Assembly: GCA_020284085.1 (NCBI GenBank)
Contig: JACEVL010000033.1
Location: forward strand, 442,501-506,500
Reading direction: 5' to 3'
Source: Aporrectodea caliginosa
Lineage: Eukaryota > Annelida > Clitellata > Crassiclitellata > Lumbricidae
Length of the DNA: 64,000 nucleotides
The notes under the pieces: model-generated
What the model was told of the DNA's origin: nothing
Database searches by the model: none
The model's input: only the letters and a program-made list of their open reading frames with translations
In this document: piece after piece, positions 33,738-44,279 of the stretch
How positions within the stretch are numbered: the stretch's first letter is position 1
Layout of the letters: every line of letters begins with the position of its first letter
Program-made: the position numbers and the translations under genes

Positions 33738-33917
33738 TCATCACCATCATCATCAGGTACTGACGCCGGCAATTTGGCAGCGATGGGTACGAATAAATGA
33801 TCTCCATCGTCCTCGGTCATTTGTGAAGTCCATTGCTCCCCTTAGTGTTAGTCCGAGTGATGTTATGTCCTCATTTATGTCGTCTATCCAGCGTAGTCTT
33901 CGTCTGCCTTTGTTTTA
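33738..33917 (-). mobile_element. LINE-B 3' end, inverted second copy
   Basis: The minus frame contains RLRWIDDINEDITSLGLTLR and RWRSFIRTHRCQIAGVST then stop, and is followed by GATGATGGTGATGATGAA as the tail. Its sequence is closely similar to 20921-21105. Confidence 0.82.
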
Positions 33918-34395
33918 CCTCAGAATCTTGCATGTACAGTATATACTACTCGACAAATACGTTTATGTGTATGACTATGTATATATGCGTGTGTTTATGT
34001 GTATGTATATGTCAAGAGCTCTGCCTATGCGTGTATTCGTGTCGCCTATATAGCTATAATCGCGCGCGCACCACATAAATAATAATCTCACGCCTGGTCT
34101 AAGTAGGTTTCGAACCCAGATCGCTGCAATTAAACTACTCCATCGAACCACCACCTTTCACGTTATTGCTTTCAGACGATAGTCACGTCAAAAAGCGTGA
34201 CAGCTGCTGCGTAAACGTGTCAAGAAAGACGATTTGTTTATGACAGAAGTCGACGCATGTCAAAACTTTACGACGTCAAGCAAGAAACTTGACGGGCAAT
34301 TGAACGATGATATATGGCTTCGAGTCTATTTATGAGAAAACAATGTCCATGTGTTTGCTGAAAAACAGTTTAAAAACACACTTATTTGTGTATGC
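33918..34395. other. Intergenic DNA, no gene seen
   Basis: Contains a TATG-rich part (33955-34030) and complex sequence. GGTTTCGAACCCAGATCGCT at 34107-34126 resembles a tRNA/SINE B-box remnant, not sufficient for a call. Confidence 0.35.
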
Positions 34396-34399
34396 ATCA

Positions 34400-34600
34400 T
34401 TCATTTGTATACATGAATGTATATATGTATGTGTATGTGTAATATTGTGTATGTATTTGTATGTGTATTAGTATGTATATGTACATGTATACGTTTATGC
34501 TTGTGTGTATGTATACGTATATTGCATATATACATACATATACACACATATACACACACACACACGCACACGCACACATACACACACACACTGTCTCACA

Positions 34601-34655
<55 letters not shown>
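34400..34655. repeat. (GTAT)n and (AC)n microsatellites
   Basis: TATG/GTAT at 34400-34540, then (CA)n at 34541-34651 with CTGTCTCACACAAACAC interrupting. Confidence 0.95.
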
Positions 34656-34656
<1 letters not shown>

Positions 34657-34877
34657 ACACACAGATATGTGTCTGATGATATATACACTTAAGTTGACGG
34701 ATTGGTCGTTTGCCTTTGAAGTTGTAGATCATTCGACTTTACCTCTGTTATAAAAAGTATCCAGTGGAATGGTTGACGACATCTCGTTGCTCCAGGGCAG
34801 TTGACCTTACCTCACGAAGCAAATGGCAGGTCATTTGTGGAAATTAGTTTAAGATTAGAGAGAGGTATAGTCTCAGT

Positions 34878-34962
34878 TTAACGACGCCGTCACAACGAAG
34901 ATAAATAGCGTCGCCCTCCTCCTTAATCCATGCTTCGGACTGGCATCACACGAAAACGGAAA
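34878..34962 (-). mobile_element. GTCGTTAAAC-family retroelement 3' end
   Basis: Minus strand: ATGCCAGTCCGAAGCATGGA, TTAAGGAGGAGGGCGACGCT, loop, GGCGTCGTTAAAC. The GACGC and GCGTC arms can pair as a short terminal hairpin. Confidence 0.7.
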
Positions 34963-35094
34963 TGGCTAAAAAACGAAGATGGCGACGCTAATTATCTTTG
35001 TTTTGACACATGTCGTTAAACAGCAAATAGCCAACTATTTGACGATTGAACAAAAGTTAAATATAGATAGCAGAATTGGAACGGCTTTTGTCTA

Positions 35095-35500
35095 GTATGC
35101 AGCTGAAGTTTTTGGGCAAGCATTTCTCTAATATTATAGAGCACTTTCTCACTTATATTCTTTCTACCTGAGCACTTTCTAAGTTATATCTTCCTCCTCC
35201 TATCTGAGCACATTCTAAGATATTTCTTCATAATATTATATATAATTACATTCCCATATATTCTATTCTCATGTAGGCATATTCTTACTCCAATCTAACT
35301 ATAAGCACATACTCAGATATCCCCTCCAAACTATCTAAGCACATTCTCAGATACCCCTTCTATATAATAGGCACATTTCTTAGATATAGTTCCTTCCTGT
35401 CTAAGTATATTTTCTGATAACCACTTTCGTCCGTGAGCAAATTCTCATAATATATCCTCTTCACAATGTCAAGGCATATTCCCAGATATGGCCATAACAT
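35095..35500. repeat. ~55-60 bp degenerate tandem repeat
   Basis: About seven units with the core GAGCACATTCTCAGATAT followed by CCTTC or TTCCTCC. AT-rich and strongly diverged. Confidence 0.75.
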
Positions 35501-36040
35501 TCAGACGGCTGAGCGGATGTCGTCAACAAATCTGGGTGCGTTCTCATAGCCATCATCCGAAACCGGGCGACGACGTATAGTAGAAGTCGTTTAGAAGTTG
35601 ATGGATTTATGTCGGGAGCTCAAAGTCGCGACGGAGGTTATGAAAAAGCGACCGACTGAGATATACACAGGCGCCAACGAGGACAGGAAAATGTTACAGA
35701 CCCCGGTCGGGGTCGTTTGCCACCCATACAAGTCACCCTCCGTCGCTACCCCCGCCCGAAAGTGATTCAGAACGTATCTGTTATCCTCCGTATGGGTGTT
35801 GTATGGTTTGGGGTAGGGAGGGGTGGAGTGGGATATATGAAGACGGGGGAGAACGGTCGGATGTGGACCCTTGTCCGAATCTGTCACCAAATGCAGAACA
35901 TCGAAATGTTAAGCACGCTGTCAGTAAGCGGATTTATGTGGTGATGACAGTTGACTTAAAAGACGTCGTCTGATTTAGACATGGGCTCTGTGTCAGAGAA
36001 GTAAAACTATAGGCCTATCAGAAACATGGACTGACGCTCA
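35501..36040. other. Intergenic DNA, no gene seen
   Basis: Complex sequence. One TAGGCCTA palindrome lies at 36010-36017. Confidence 0.4.
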
Positions 36041-36161
36041 TTCTGTCAGTCAGTCAGTCAGTCAGTCAGTCAGTCAGTCAGTCAGTCAGTCAGTCAGTCA
36101 GTCAGTCAGTCAGTCAGTCAGTCAGTCAGTCAGTCAGTCAGTCAGTCAGTCAGTCAGTCAT

Positions 36162-36195
<34 letters not shown>

Positions 36196-36295
36196 ATTCA
36201 TATATAAGTCAGCCGGGCAGTCGGTCAGTCTGTCAGTGTTGCGTCATTCATATATAAGTCAGCCGATTTGTCGGTCATTTAGTCTGCATATCTGT
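36041..36295. repeat. (CAGT)n and (CTGT)n arrays followed by a ~50-bp duplication
   Basis: (CAGT)n about 36045-36160, (CTGT)n 36164-36194. Then CATTCATATATAAGTCAGCC occurs twice, 50 bp apart (36196 and 36246). Confidence 0.93.
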
Positions 36296-36710
36296 CTTTT
36301 TCTAGTTTAGTTTGTTTGTCGGTCTGTTACATACCCAGATTTAAAAGTGTCTCTGTCATTGTCTGTGTCAGTGTCTGTCTGTCCATCTGTCTGCATTTCT
36401 GCCCAATGACTCTGTCTCACTGTAAGTACGTCTGTCAGTCTGTATGTCTCTCTCTATGTGTCCGCAAGTCCATATGTCTGTCTGTCTGTCTGAATTGATC
36501 AGTTCTGTCTGCTTAGCATTGAGCGTTTGACCTGGAGGAGGTGACTTCTTGATTAAAATTGAAACGACTTTAACGAATGTTATCTCTTATCTTATCTTCT
36601 GTTCTCTCTCTTTACCACCGTTGCTCTGTCCTTATCTGCGCTCCAACTGCTATCGTTCATACTTCGGAGCTGTTTCTTTTTCTTTTCTCCATGCAATTCT
36701 TCGACGATTA

Positions 36711-36892
36711 CTGTAACAACAGTTTTGAAACAGTGTCGAAACAGCTTGATGTTGAAAAATCGTCCAGGACGAAAGTAGTCTATAACTGAGCGAGAAACGC
36801 TGGATTTTTCTCACTCGCTTAGACTATGTTCCGACTGCGCGATTTTTCAACGTCAAGCTATTTCGATACTATTTCAAAACCGTTGTTACATC
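36711..36892. mobile_element. Foldback-type inverted repeat (~87-bp arms)
   Basis: The left arm (36711-36797) and right arm (36806-36892) are reverse complements at roughly 80-85% by eye. Shared words are TGTAACAAC, GTTTTGAAA, AGCTTGA, GTTGAAAAATCG and GCGAG-GAGAAA. The spacer is under 10 bp. No coding content. It looks like an aged foldback MITE; the superfamily is unassigned. Confidence 0.75.
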
Positions 36893-37405
36893 GTTACAAA
36901 TTTTTTCAAAACTGTAATAACCTGATTTTAAATTGTTTCCGAACTGTGCTTGTAATATTTGGAAGATATTTCGAAATTAATTGTCACAGCGTTTACAAAT
37001 TAAAAAAAAATATTCGATGAACGTTAACCGATTAATTGTTAGCTCATAATTATTATTATGTTCTTGAAGAGTGACCACATGAGTGACATGAAGGTACATT
37101 GTTATTTAGGTCTAATTGTCTGTCAAAGATGCATGTTTCTTTCTATTGTGTCTGGCCGTCTGTTGTCTTTCTATTGTCTCTGTCTCTGCTCTCCGTCTGT
37201 CTGTCTCTCTGTCTGCATCTCTCTTCCTCTCTCTTTCTCCCTATATTTTCCATTCTTCTCTCATTTGTCACTTGTCACTTGTCACTTTTCGGTGGTCTAC
37301 TGTTTTTCTTTGTACTTAAATCGTCATTAGACTAGATTTCATAATTACTTAATAAGCCAATTAAGATAAATATCTGCTAATATCTCGTGTGTGCGCACAA
37401 ACACA
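36893..37405. other. AT-rich and CTGT-rich intergenic DNA
   Basis: AT-rich to 37060, then CTGTCTGT/CTCT words at 37110-37250. Two TTGTCACTTGTCACTTGTCAC units sit near 37265. No gene. Confidence 0.5.
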
Positions 37406-37417
37406 CACACACACATT

Positions 37418-37620
<203 letters not shown>

Positions 37621-37624
37621 AGGA

Positions 37625-38190
37625 GACACTTTTAATTTAATCATTCAATCACATTTGAATGACCGCATCTGTTGTTCAACGCGTTTCCTGGTTAGTCTGT
37701 GACTGATCTGTCCTACATAATTATGTCACCAGTTACTCTAACACCTAGACCTCGCCACAAACAATAGTTGGTCTTTAAGTAGCGCTAAAGAAATTTCTTA
37801 TTTCGCTAACAACAGTTACATAATGTAGCGCTGTGGCTGTTGTTTTTCAGGGCCTCATTGAAATACTTTCCGGGCTGTCTGAACATAGCAGGGTCCCATT
37901 GAAATACTTCGGTATACTTGTATAAATGCAGTCATGGACGAGATATCTATGTATAGAGGGAGCTATATATCGACCTCTTCAAGCGCCGACCTTTTCAACT
38001 CTCGAGCAGCGCCCTCCTTCTAGAGAGGATTGTTTTCAATGGCCGCCATTTGCAATCTCTGTCGTCTGCTCTCTTTATCTTCGCTGTTTCCGGTGTTGAC
38101 GCCAACTGCAGGAATTGACATTCGTCATTTCTCTGTACACGGTTTCCGACCGCCATGCCTGTTGTTTCCTCAGCTGACCCTATTCTACGA
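37625..38190. other. Intergenic DNA, no gene seen
   Basis: Complex sequence, no recognisable domain in any frame. Confidence 0.4.
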
Positions 38191-38460
38191 CGACACATAC
38201 ACACACGCACACGTACACGTACCCACACACACATATATACACACACACATACACGCACGTACACGCACGTACACGCACACACACACGTACACACTCACAC
38301 ATACACACATGCACACATACACACACACACGCAAACACACACACACACACACACACGTACACACACGCACACACACGCGCACACACACACACACACACAC
38401 ACTTAAACATACGCACACAGACCCACACTCGCACTCAAACACACAACATATACAAACACA
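38191..38460. repeat. (CA)n-rich microsatellite
   Basis: CACACA with CGCACA/TACACA interruptions. Confidence 0.96.
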
Positions 38461-38469
38461 TAAATATGC

Positions 38470-38885
38470 ATATTCATTCATTCATAAATTTATATAGCGC
38501 CCCTTCAAGGGGACTACTCAGAGGCGTTCCCGACTCCATGCAGCACAGCCAAAAAGCACAGTGTGAGTTTAGTAAAGAAAGCTTCAGTAAGAGTTCCATG
38601 GAGCAGACGTATCTCCTGGTGGAGCCCGTTCCAGACCACTGGGCCCACCACGGAAAAAGCTCGATTCTGCATAGTTGCAATTCGTGCAAATGTGAGTAAG
38701 ATCACCCCCTTCTCTGCAGATCGATGTTGCGGCGATCTTGAATACCCGAGGGGCAACAAAGCACCCGCAGGTAGACCGAGGCGAGACCCAGCTAACATCG
38801 TCGCACCATGCAAGGCAGCAATCCTGTACTCAATGCGCTGCCGGATAAGGGAGATAGTGTAAACTATCCAGCATGTAGCTGGAGA
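38470..38885 (-). mobile_element. LINE-A (CR1-like) 3' end with (GAAT)n tail
   Basis: The minus frame 38880-38514 ends a reverse-transcriptase-type ORF. It reads RIEYRIAALHGATMLAGSRL, later MQNRAFSVVGPVVWNGLHQE, and then LTEAFFTKL before the stop. The NRAFSVxGPxxWNGL motif marks the C-terminus of CR1-like LINE proteins and matches 41850-42115. The hairpin AACGCCTCTGAGTAG...AAGGGGCGC follows, then TATATAAATTTATGAATGAA. 5' truncated. Confidence 0.85.
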
Positions 38886-38902
38886 CGTGACCAAATTTGG
38901 GT

Positions 38903-38905
38903 GTG

Positions 38906-38972
<67 letters not shown>

Positions 38973-38973
38973 A
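38903..38973. repeat. (TG)n microsatellite
   Basis: Pure GT run with one TATG interruption. Confidence 0.97.
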
Positions 38974-39515
38974 ATTGTGCATAGTCATTGCTCATGCATA
39001 TTCATTATTACAGTAGTCATCATGCATAATATTCGCACAAAATTTATCATAGTCATTTCTAACGCTATTAATCGCTGATATCTGCTGATATGCTCGGTAA
39101 TAACTAATCACAATTATAGATATTCATTCTGTGCATTTGTGTGGGTGTAATGAGTGCTAAATTACACTATATATTTATATATATATATACATATATATAT
39201 AGTATATCTGAAGTGATTTTGAAGTGGATGTAATCTCTAGCAACTCATATCGTCTGAACGAGACAAGAAAGGCTGTTACTATTAATTGGTTTCATGTTCA
39301 ACAGGGCAGCCATTTCTGATTGACAGGTGAATTGAAGATCTCTGAGCGGGAGCAGAGCAACCGGGGTAATGCACCTTCCATCGCAGATAATAATAATTAT
39401 AGTCTAGATGTCACCAAGTCCAAGGATGCACCCCACTATGAGAGGCATCTCGAGTGTTTTGTTTTGACTGAAGAGGAAGAAGAGCAGACTGTTAAGGTAT
39501 ACTGCCCCTAGCGGA
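38974..39515. other. Intergenic DNA, no gene seen
   Basis: Contains an ATATATAC-rich piece (39165-39205). The frame 39320-39511 has no recognisable domain. Confidence 0.4.
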
Positions 39516-39519
39516 GAGA

Positions 39520-39785
39520 CTGCATGCCACGGGTATGAAGTGTTATTTTCTTAGCCTTGGCATGTGAGGTCTGCACTCTGCATGCATGATGCAGCCAGTC
39601 TTCTCCCTCGCAGTCTTATCTTCCCACCAACAGTGTGCGGTCAGTGTACTCATTATAGCTGAGTTGGCTAGGAGGCGTGGATGTAGCCGTTATCTAGAAA
39701 AAATTAGTATAACCTGGCGGGGATTTGAATCCCCGATTTCTCGGTTGACAGTCCAGTATACTAACCCCTTTTGAAAATGAGCGTT
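39520..39785 (-). mobile_element. SINE-2 with tRNA-like head
   Basis: Minus strand: head GGTTAGTATACTGGACTGTC then AACCGAG, with B box GGGATTCAAATCC. The body contains CAACTCAGCTATAATGAGTA and GACCGCACACTGTTGG, with the tail near TGAAGTGTTATTTTC (plus strand). The best preserved tRNA-like head of this family in the window. Confidence 0.82.
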
Positions 39786-39918
39786 GCTTCCCGCGACTTA
39801 GTTTTTGTCGTGCGCTACATTAATCTTACGATTATGATTTCGATAATCAAAATCCTAAGTTCTTACATCCCAAAATCATAAGCCGCTTAAGCCCGGTGTA
39901 AAGACTACAAGCCACCCC

Positions 39919-40567
39919 CAGGGGCTTCTATCCCTATACAGGGCGGGCGCAAGTTGAGCCCAGTGAAAAACAGGGGGGAAGTGCGGCTTTTCAATTTTTA
40001 TCACATTTTCTACAAGTTACAGAGTCTTCACTCACAGTCCTGTGAAATACCCATTTTCTTGTATAAATTAGTACCCAACTAACTGTAACCTTTACTAGAA
40101 CCTTATCATTCCTTATGATCCTTATCGCATTGTGAGCAACTCTCCTCTCCATGCCATAATGCATTAATGCTCGACTCAAGTTGTAGATTGATGAATTTGC
40201 TGCATTTCGGCGATTGCAAATGCGAGATTTTAATCTACTTAATTCACACCTGTAGACTCGCATGCTTATAAACACTGAGCAACTTTTCCGATAATTCTCC
40301 ATTTTAGGTGCTTTAATTATCTTGCATTGGTATACATTGTATATGGTCAATTTAAAATGGAAGCCGGATTGGTAAAAAAAATCTTCGCGTAAATAGAAGT
40401 TGGATTGATGATATTTTAGCAGAAGAAGCCTATGAATTACAGACACATTTCCCTAATCAGAAATGAGCAAAAACTTACATCAGCAATATGGGATCTGGGA
40501 GAGAGGGAGGCCCGGTCGGGGGGGAGGGGGATTGAGCCCGGTGGTTTAGGGGGGATAGAAGCCACTG
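39919..40567. mobile_element. hAT-like element with 8-bp target duplication GCCACCCC
   Basis: Ends are CAGGGGCTTCTATCCC and its near reverse complement GGGATAGAAGCCACTG (one mismatch). Identical 8-bp GCCACCCC copies flank it at 39911-39918 and 40568-40575. CAG-type ends and 8-bp duplication fit hAT. At 649 bp it cannot encode a full transposase. It does carry a minus-strand open frame of unknown nature. Confidence 0.85.
39991..40302 (-). CDS. Uncharacterised open frame inside the hAT-like element
   Basis: ATG at 40302 gives 103 residues ending at the stop near 39991; the frame is open a further 47 codons upstream. The composition is mixed and basic (SRLKSRICNRRN, RRVAHNAIRIIRNDKVLVKV) and not repeat-derived. 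It ends CRKCDKN. I recognise no domain and see no zinc-ligand pattern beyond single cysteines. It lies wholly within a 649-bp mobile element, so it may be a transposase remnant in altered form, a captured fragment or chance. Function unknown. Confidence 0.2.
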   Translation of the reverse strand: MENYRKSCSVFISMRVYRCELSRLKSRICNRRNAANSSIYNLSRALMHYGMERRVAHNAIRIIRNDKVLVKVTVSWVLIYTRKWVFHRTVSEDSVTCRKCDKN

Positions 40568-41710
40568 GCCACCCCCCCCCCGTTTCAAGTTACCCCCGAT
40601 AATTTGAAACCAATTTCATTTTGCACCTCCTCCCGGGTATACGCCTGAACCTGATTTCATGTTACCCCTGCCCTATTCACAATACCCCTCTCTGATCTAG
40701 GCAAAACGATAAATTCTTATGCTTACAAATATGATATAATTATGGGCGTTACGTTTATTGAATAAAACACGTAAAAGGTAGAAGATTGAAAGCTATAGTC
40801 TCTATGGCTGAGAAATGTCACATAAATGTTAATCGTATATTAAACCATTCGTAGCCTATACACTAGTTTAAAGTGCATGGCATATTATATACACTAACCA
40901 TAACCCTATGCTCGAAACCAATACTCTAATAGTAATAAATAAATGTTTTGAGGGGGTATAATCGGAAATCGCTACACCGGTATAAGGGGTACACGATACA
41001 CGGTTGCCCATTGGTTAGAGTGCTCGCCTTGAAACGCAGAGAATACGGGTTCAAGCCTCCTCTGGGGTGTAAGCATCAAAGCATCATCATCATCATCGTC
41101 GTCGTCGTCATCATCATCATCATTATCGCCATCATCATAGTTCATATTATTTTTTTAAACCCGAGGTTGTTCTAATCCCTCAGGCTGCTAAAACTATATG
41201 TTCGGAGACAATAAGATGGACTTTATTATTATTATTAAATAAAGTTTAATAACGCGCAAGTTGATGTATGACTATAGATACATGACAAATGCGCTTAGGA
41301 TTGCTAATTTTGCTATCGCGTGGGATAGTTGCTTGGGTCGTATAATATTATACTTGTTCTTGTGTGGGTCTTGAGGTGCGGGCGTGCGGGCGGGTGACTG
41401 CAGAGTGAAGAAAGGTATTTCTGGCAGATAGTATGTTGTATATCTTTCTATGTTGCGTCGTATGTGAGAATGTATACACATGTCTCCCTTTGAACTCGTC
41501 TTGTGCCAATCTATATTCGTTGCAATGGCACTGACATTCGCTTTAATATATATGCCAACGTATGTGCGTATGTATACGTGTGAATGTACTCTTGTCTATC
41601 TACTATATATATATATCTACACAACAGCATCTATTAGCGATTAGATGCTATTCGAATTAGCAACTTCTATTGCGCCGGTGTCTAATGCACAAGGCATCAA
41701 CCGATGGCGC
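40568..41710. other. Intergenic DNA with one tRNA-like SINE head
   Basis: No protein gene seen. The only identifiable element is the tRNA-like sequence near 41000, listed separately. The C-rich sequence just after 40568 belongs to the hAT target region. Confidence 0.4.
40994..41105 (+). mobile_element. tRNA-like SINE head with (ATC)n tail
   Basis: CGGTTGCCCATTGGTTAGAG with a B box GGGTTCAAGCC follows a tRNA layout. It runs within about 25 bp into CATCATCATCATCGTCGTCG. Either a very short SINE or a tRNA retropseudogene. The acceptor stem does not pair convincingly, so it is not called a functional tRNA. Confidence 0.5.
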
Positions 41711-41831
41711 AACAAAAACAAGCCGTAATCAGATCAACATCCAGAAGATCAGTACGCTATATATAAGACTCTGTACATGTATTGTATACGCGTGAATGTA
41801 CATGTACTTCGCATATGTGTCTATTTCTAAA

Positions 41832-42127
41832 ATTTTCTATGACGGCCATATATGCCTCCTACGCTCCGCAGAAAAAGGAGTTCTTCTGGTTCCTTTTGCT
41901 CGTACCGCAAATATATGCAGAACCGAGCTTTTTCTGTGGCAGGCCCAATGATTTGGAATGGTCTTCCTCTAGAGCTGCGTCTACACCCTGGGAGTCTGCC
42001 TGAAACTTTCCTTACTAAACTCAAAACTGTTCTTTTTGGGCGCGTTGGAGTCGGGAGCGCCTCTGGAGTAGTTTCCTTGAAGGGGCGCTATATAAATTCC
42101 CGAATGAATGAATGAATGAATGAATGA
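41832..42127 (+). mobile_element. LINE-A (CR1-like) 3' end with (GAAT)n tail
   Basis: Frame ending KYMQNRAFSVAGPMIWNGLP, LELRLHPGSLPETFLTKLKT, VLFGRVGVGSAS and a stop after MNE. The motif RAFSVAGPxxWNGLPLELR is characteristic of CR1-like LINE C-termini. The 3' end contains the stem-loop GCGCCTCTGGAG...TTGAAGGGGCGC (42057-42088), then TATATAAATTCCCGAATGAA and pure GAAT units. 5' truncated, as is usual for LINE insertions. Confidence 0.88.
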
Positions 42128-42227
42128 ACGCATGCCTGTATCCTTACATATGTTTGCATCTTCATCTTAGTGACCGCGTACATGCATGTGTCTTTGTATG
42201 CGTAAATGTACTTCTGCATTAGTGTCG

Positions 42228-42282
42228 ATATCATCATCATCATCATCATCATCGTCATCGTCGTCATCAGTCATCTTCATTG

Positions 42283-42328
<46 letters not shown>

Positions 42329-42430
42329 GTCATCATCATCATCATCATCATCATCACTCTTCTTCTTCTTCTTGAATCTTCTTTTTCTTCCCTATCCTCT
42401 ATCCTCCTACTCCTTCTTCTTCTTCTACAT
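42228..42430. repeat. (ATC)n and (CTT)n triplet arrays
   Basis: ATC arrays 42230-42262 and 42283-42357, then CTTCTT tracts to 42428. Confidence 0.95.
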
Positions 42431-42464
42431 GATTAAGTGTATGTGTGCATGTATGCATGCATGT

Positions 42465-42530
42465 ATCGTATCGTATCTGAGAATTTGTAAAGCGCCTCTT
42501 ACAGTACTATAGCTTCAGAGGCGTAAAAGT
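42465..42530 (-). mobile_element. Isolated LINE-C-type 3' hairpin and tail
   Basis: Minus strand: ACGCCTCTGAAGC...TGTAAGAGGCGC, TTTACAAATTCTCAG, then ATACGATACG. Only the last ~60 bp of an element is present. Confidence 0.6.
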
Positions 42531-42606
42531 ATATGAAGCATCTGTGTATATATGTGGGCTGTCTGTGTGACTATACATCTGAGTTTATATATATCTTCAT
42601 AGCAGC

Positions 42607-43287
42607 GTGCATGTATGTCTCTGTATCGTCGTGTGTACGTGTCTTCATATGTGTGAATGTCCTCCTACCTTTCTCCTGCAGCCAGTCGACGTCCGTTCCA
42701 CTCTCGTTGAACTGTCTCGGTTTCATCTGCTTTCGTCTCGCCATCATACCCTCTCCTCCTCCTCCTTTTCCTACTCCTCCTCCGCTTACTTATCCACCTC
42801 TCCCCTCTTCCACGTCTTTCCACCTCCAAGGGGTGCTAACGACGCCTTAAATTATCCCTTCGATGGCGCTCCTGAATACCGCGGACGGAACGAGGTTTGG
42901 CCTTGTATATCTAGGAACAGGTGGCTGTGGTTCTATCACCGCCACCAGGCTCTGCAACCGATCATTAGGCCTAAACAAGGGTACGACCGCACTGTTAGTT
43001 ACCCCTTTCGTCGTCTTCCAAGTGAGGGTTGGAGGAGTGGGGTGAACGCCGCCGCCGCCGCTTGTGGTCTACCCCTCGTCTATATAGTTATAGGTTCACG
43101 AGCGACGCTCGCACGCACTTGTTCCTACGCGCGGGGCATTGGCTTTCTCGGCTGTGACGTCAGTGACAGAGAGAGCGAAAGACGGCCGAGGCACCGACCG
43201 ACAGAGGGCCAACTGACAATCAACGATATCTTGGAACTGATTGGCCAACCTAGGATTTCACTGGCATGCACGCACGAGATACATTAA
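42607..43287 (+). other. Unexplained 226-codon open frame, unique DNA
   Basis: Longest unexplained frame in the repeat-rich half. The first third is Ser/Leu-rich, translated from TCC-rich DNA. The rest (from about PRGANDALNYPFDGAPEYRG onward) is complex but has no recognisable domain, and alanine GCC repeats occur at 43050-43061. The DNA from 42830 to 43260 is unique, GC-balanced and carries a TGACGTCA-like CRE near 43156. It could be coding, regulatory or neither. Confidence 0.2.
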
Positions 43288-43304
43288 AAGCGATCAAAAA
43301 CCAC

Positions 43305-43333
43305 CACGTATATATATATATAATATATGTATA

Positions 43334-43380
<47 letters not shown>

Positions 43381-43400
43381 GATACACACATACATACATG
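43305..43400. repeat. (AT)n microsatellite
   Basis: TATATA with a short TATAATTGTATA interruption. Confidence 0.95.
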
Positions 43401-43589
43401 TATGTATCATATTTATTATGCACAATATTATATAGAACGTTGATGTAATATATACCATGAAGATTACAGAAACACACGCATATTATGGACGAGTAGGACT
43501 ACATTGAAAGATAGAGAATGAGCCAGAGATGACGCGAGAATGATGATGATGACGATGATTATTACGATGGTGATGTATGCATGTATGTA

Positions 43590-43680
43590 CGACTCAGTAC
43601 GAGAACACTTGTATTGCGCCCTTTGGGTAACTCACAAGGGCGCCCCGGCACGGTTACCTAGGAATAATTGAACGAATGTG
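43590..43680 (-). mobile_element. Retroelement 3' tail with variant hairpin
   Basis: Minus strand: GGCGCCCTTGTGAG...CCAAAGGGCGC, then AATACAAGTGTTCTC. The stem differs from the common GCGCCTC form on both arms yet still pairs (CTT with AAG). Upstream coding is not recognised. Confidence 0.55.
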
Positions 43681-43744
43681 TTTTTAGTCAAACAGAAAGC
43701 GTAAACTGTTCAAGATGCTGGTGATCGTATACGTCTGGTGTCAG

Positions 43745-44275
43745 AGTGTTATCATGATAATGATCATGGTGATGACGATGATGATGATGACGATAATGAT
43801 GGCGATGATGATGATGATGATAACGATGGTGGTAATGATGATGATGCTGATGACGATGATAACGATGGTGGTAATGATGATGATGATAACGATGGTGGTA
43901 ATGATGATGATGCTGATGATGATGATAACGATGGTGGTAATGATGATGATGATAACGATGGTGGTAATGATGATGATGCTGATGATGATGATCACGATGA
44001 CGATGATGATGATGATCACGATGATGATGATGATGATGATGATCACGATGATGATGATGATGATCACGATGATGATGATGACGATGGTGGATGATGATGA
44101 GGACGAAGATAATGATGATGATGACGATGATGATGGTGATAATGATGACGATGATAATTACGATGCTGATGGCGATGATAATGATCATGATTATGATGAT
44201 AATGATGATGACGACGACGTCGACGACGATGATGATGATGACTATAACGACGATGATGAGGACGACGACGACGCC
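43745..44275. repeat. Complex (GAT)n array with ~54-bp higher-order repeat
   Basis: GATGAT with regularly spaced GATAACGATGGTGGTAATGA blocks between 43820 and 43980, then GATCACGAT blocks. Asp-, Met- and His-rich frames on both strands are artefacts. Confidence 0.95.
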
Positions 44276-44279
44276 CTGA

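Noticed and set aside
40994..41060. Functional tRNA gene
   Set aside because: tRNA-like A and B boxes, but no convincing acceptor-stem pairing, and it runs straight into an ATC tail as SINEs do here. The other tRNA-like heads (19040-19105, 28410-28468, 39715-39785, 59180-59245) are likewise SINE heads.
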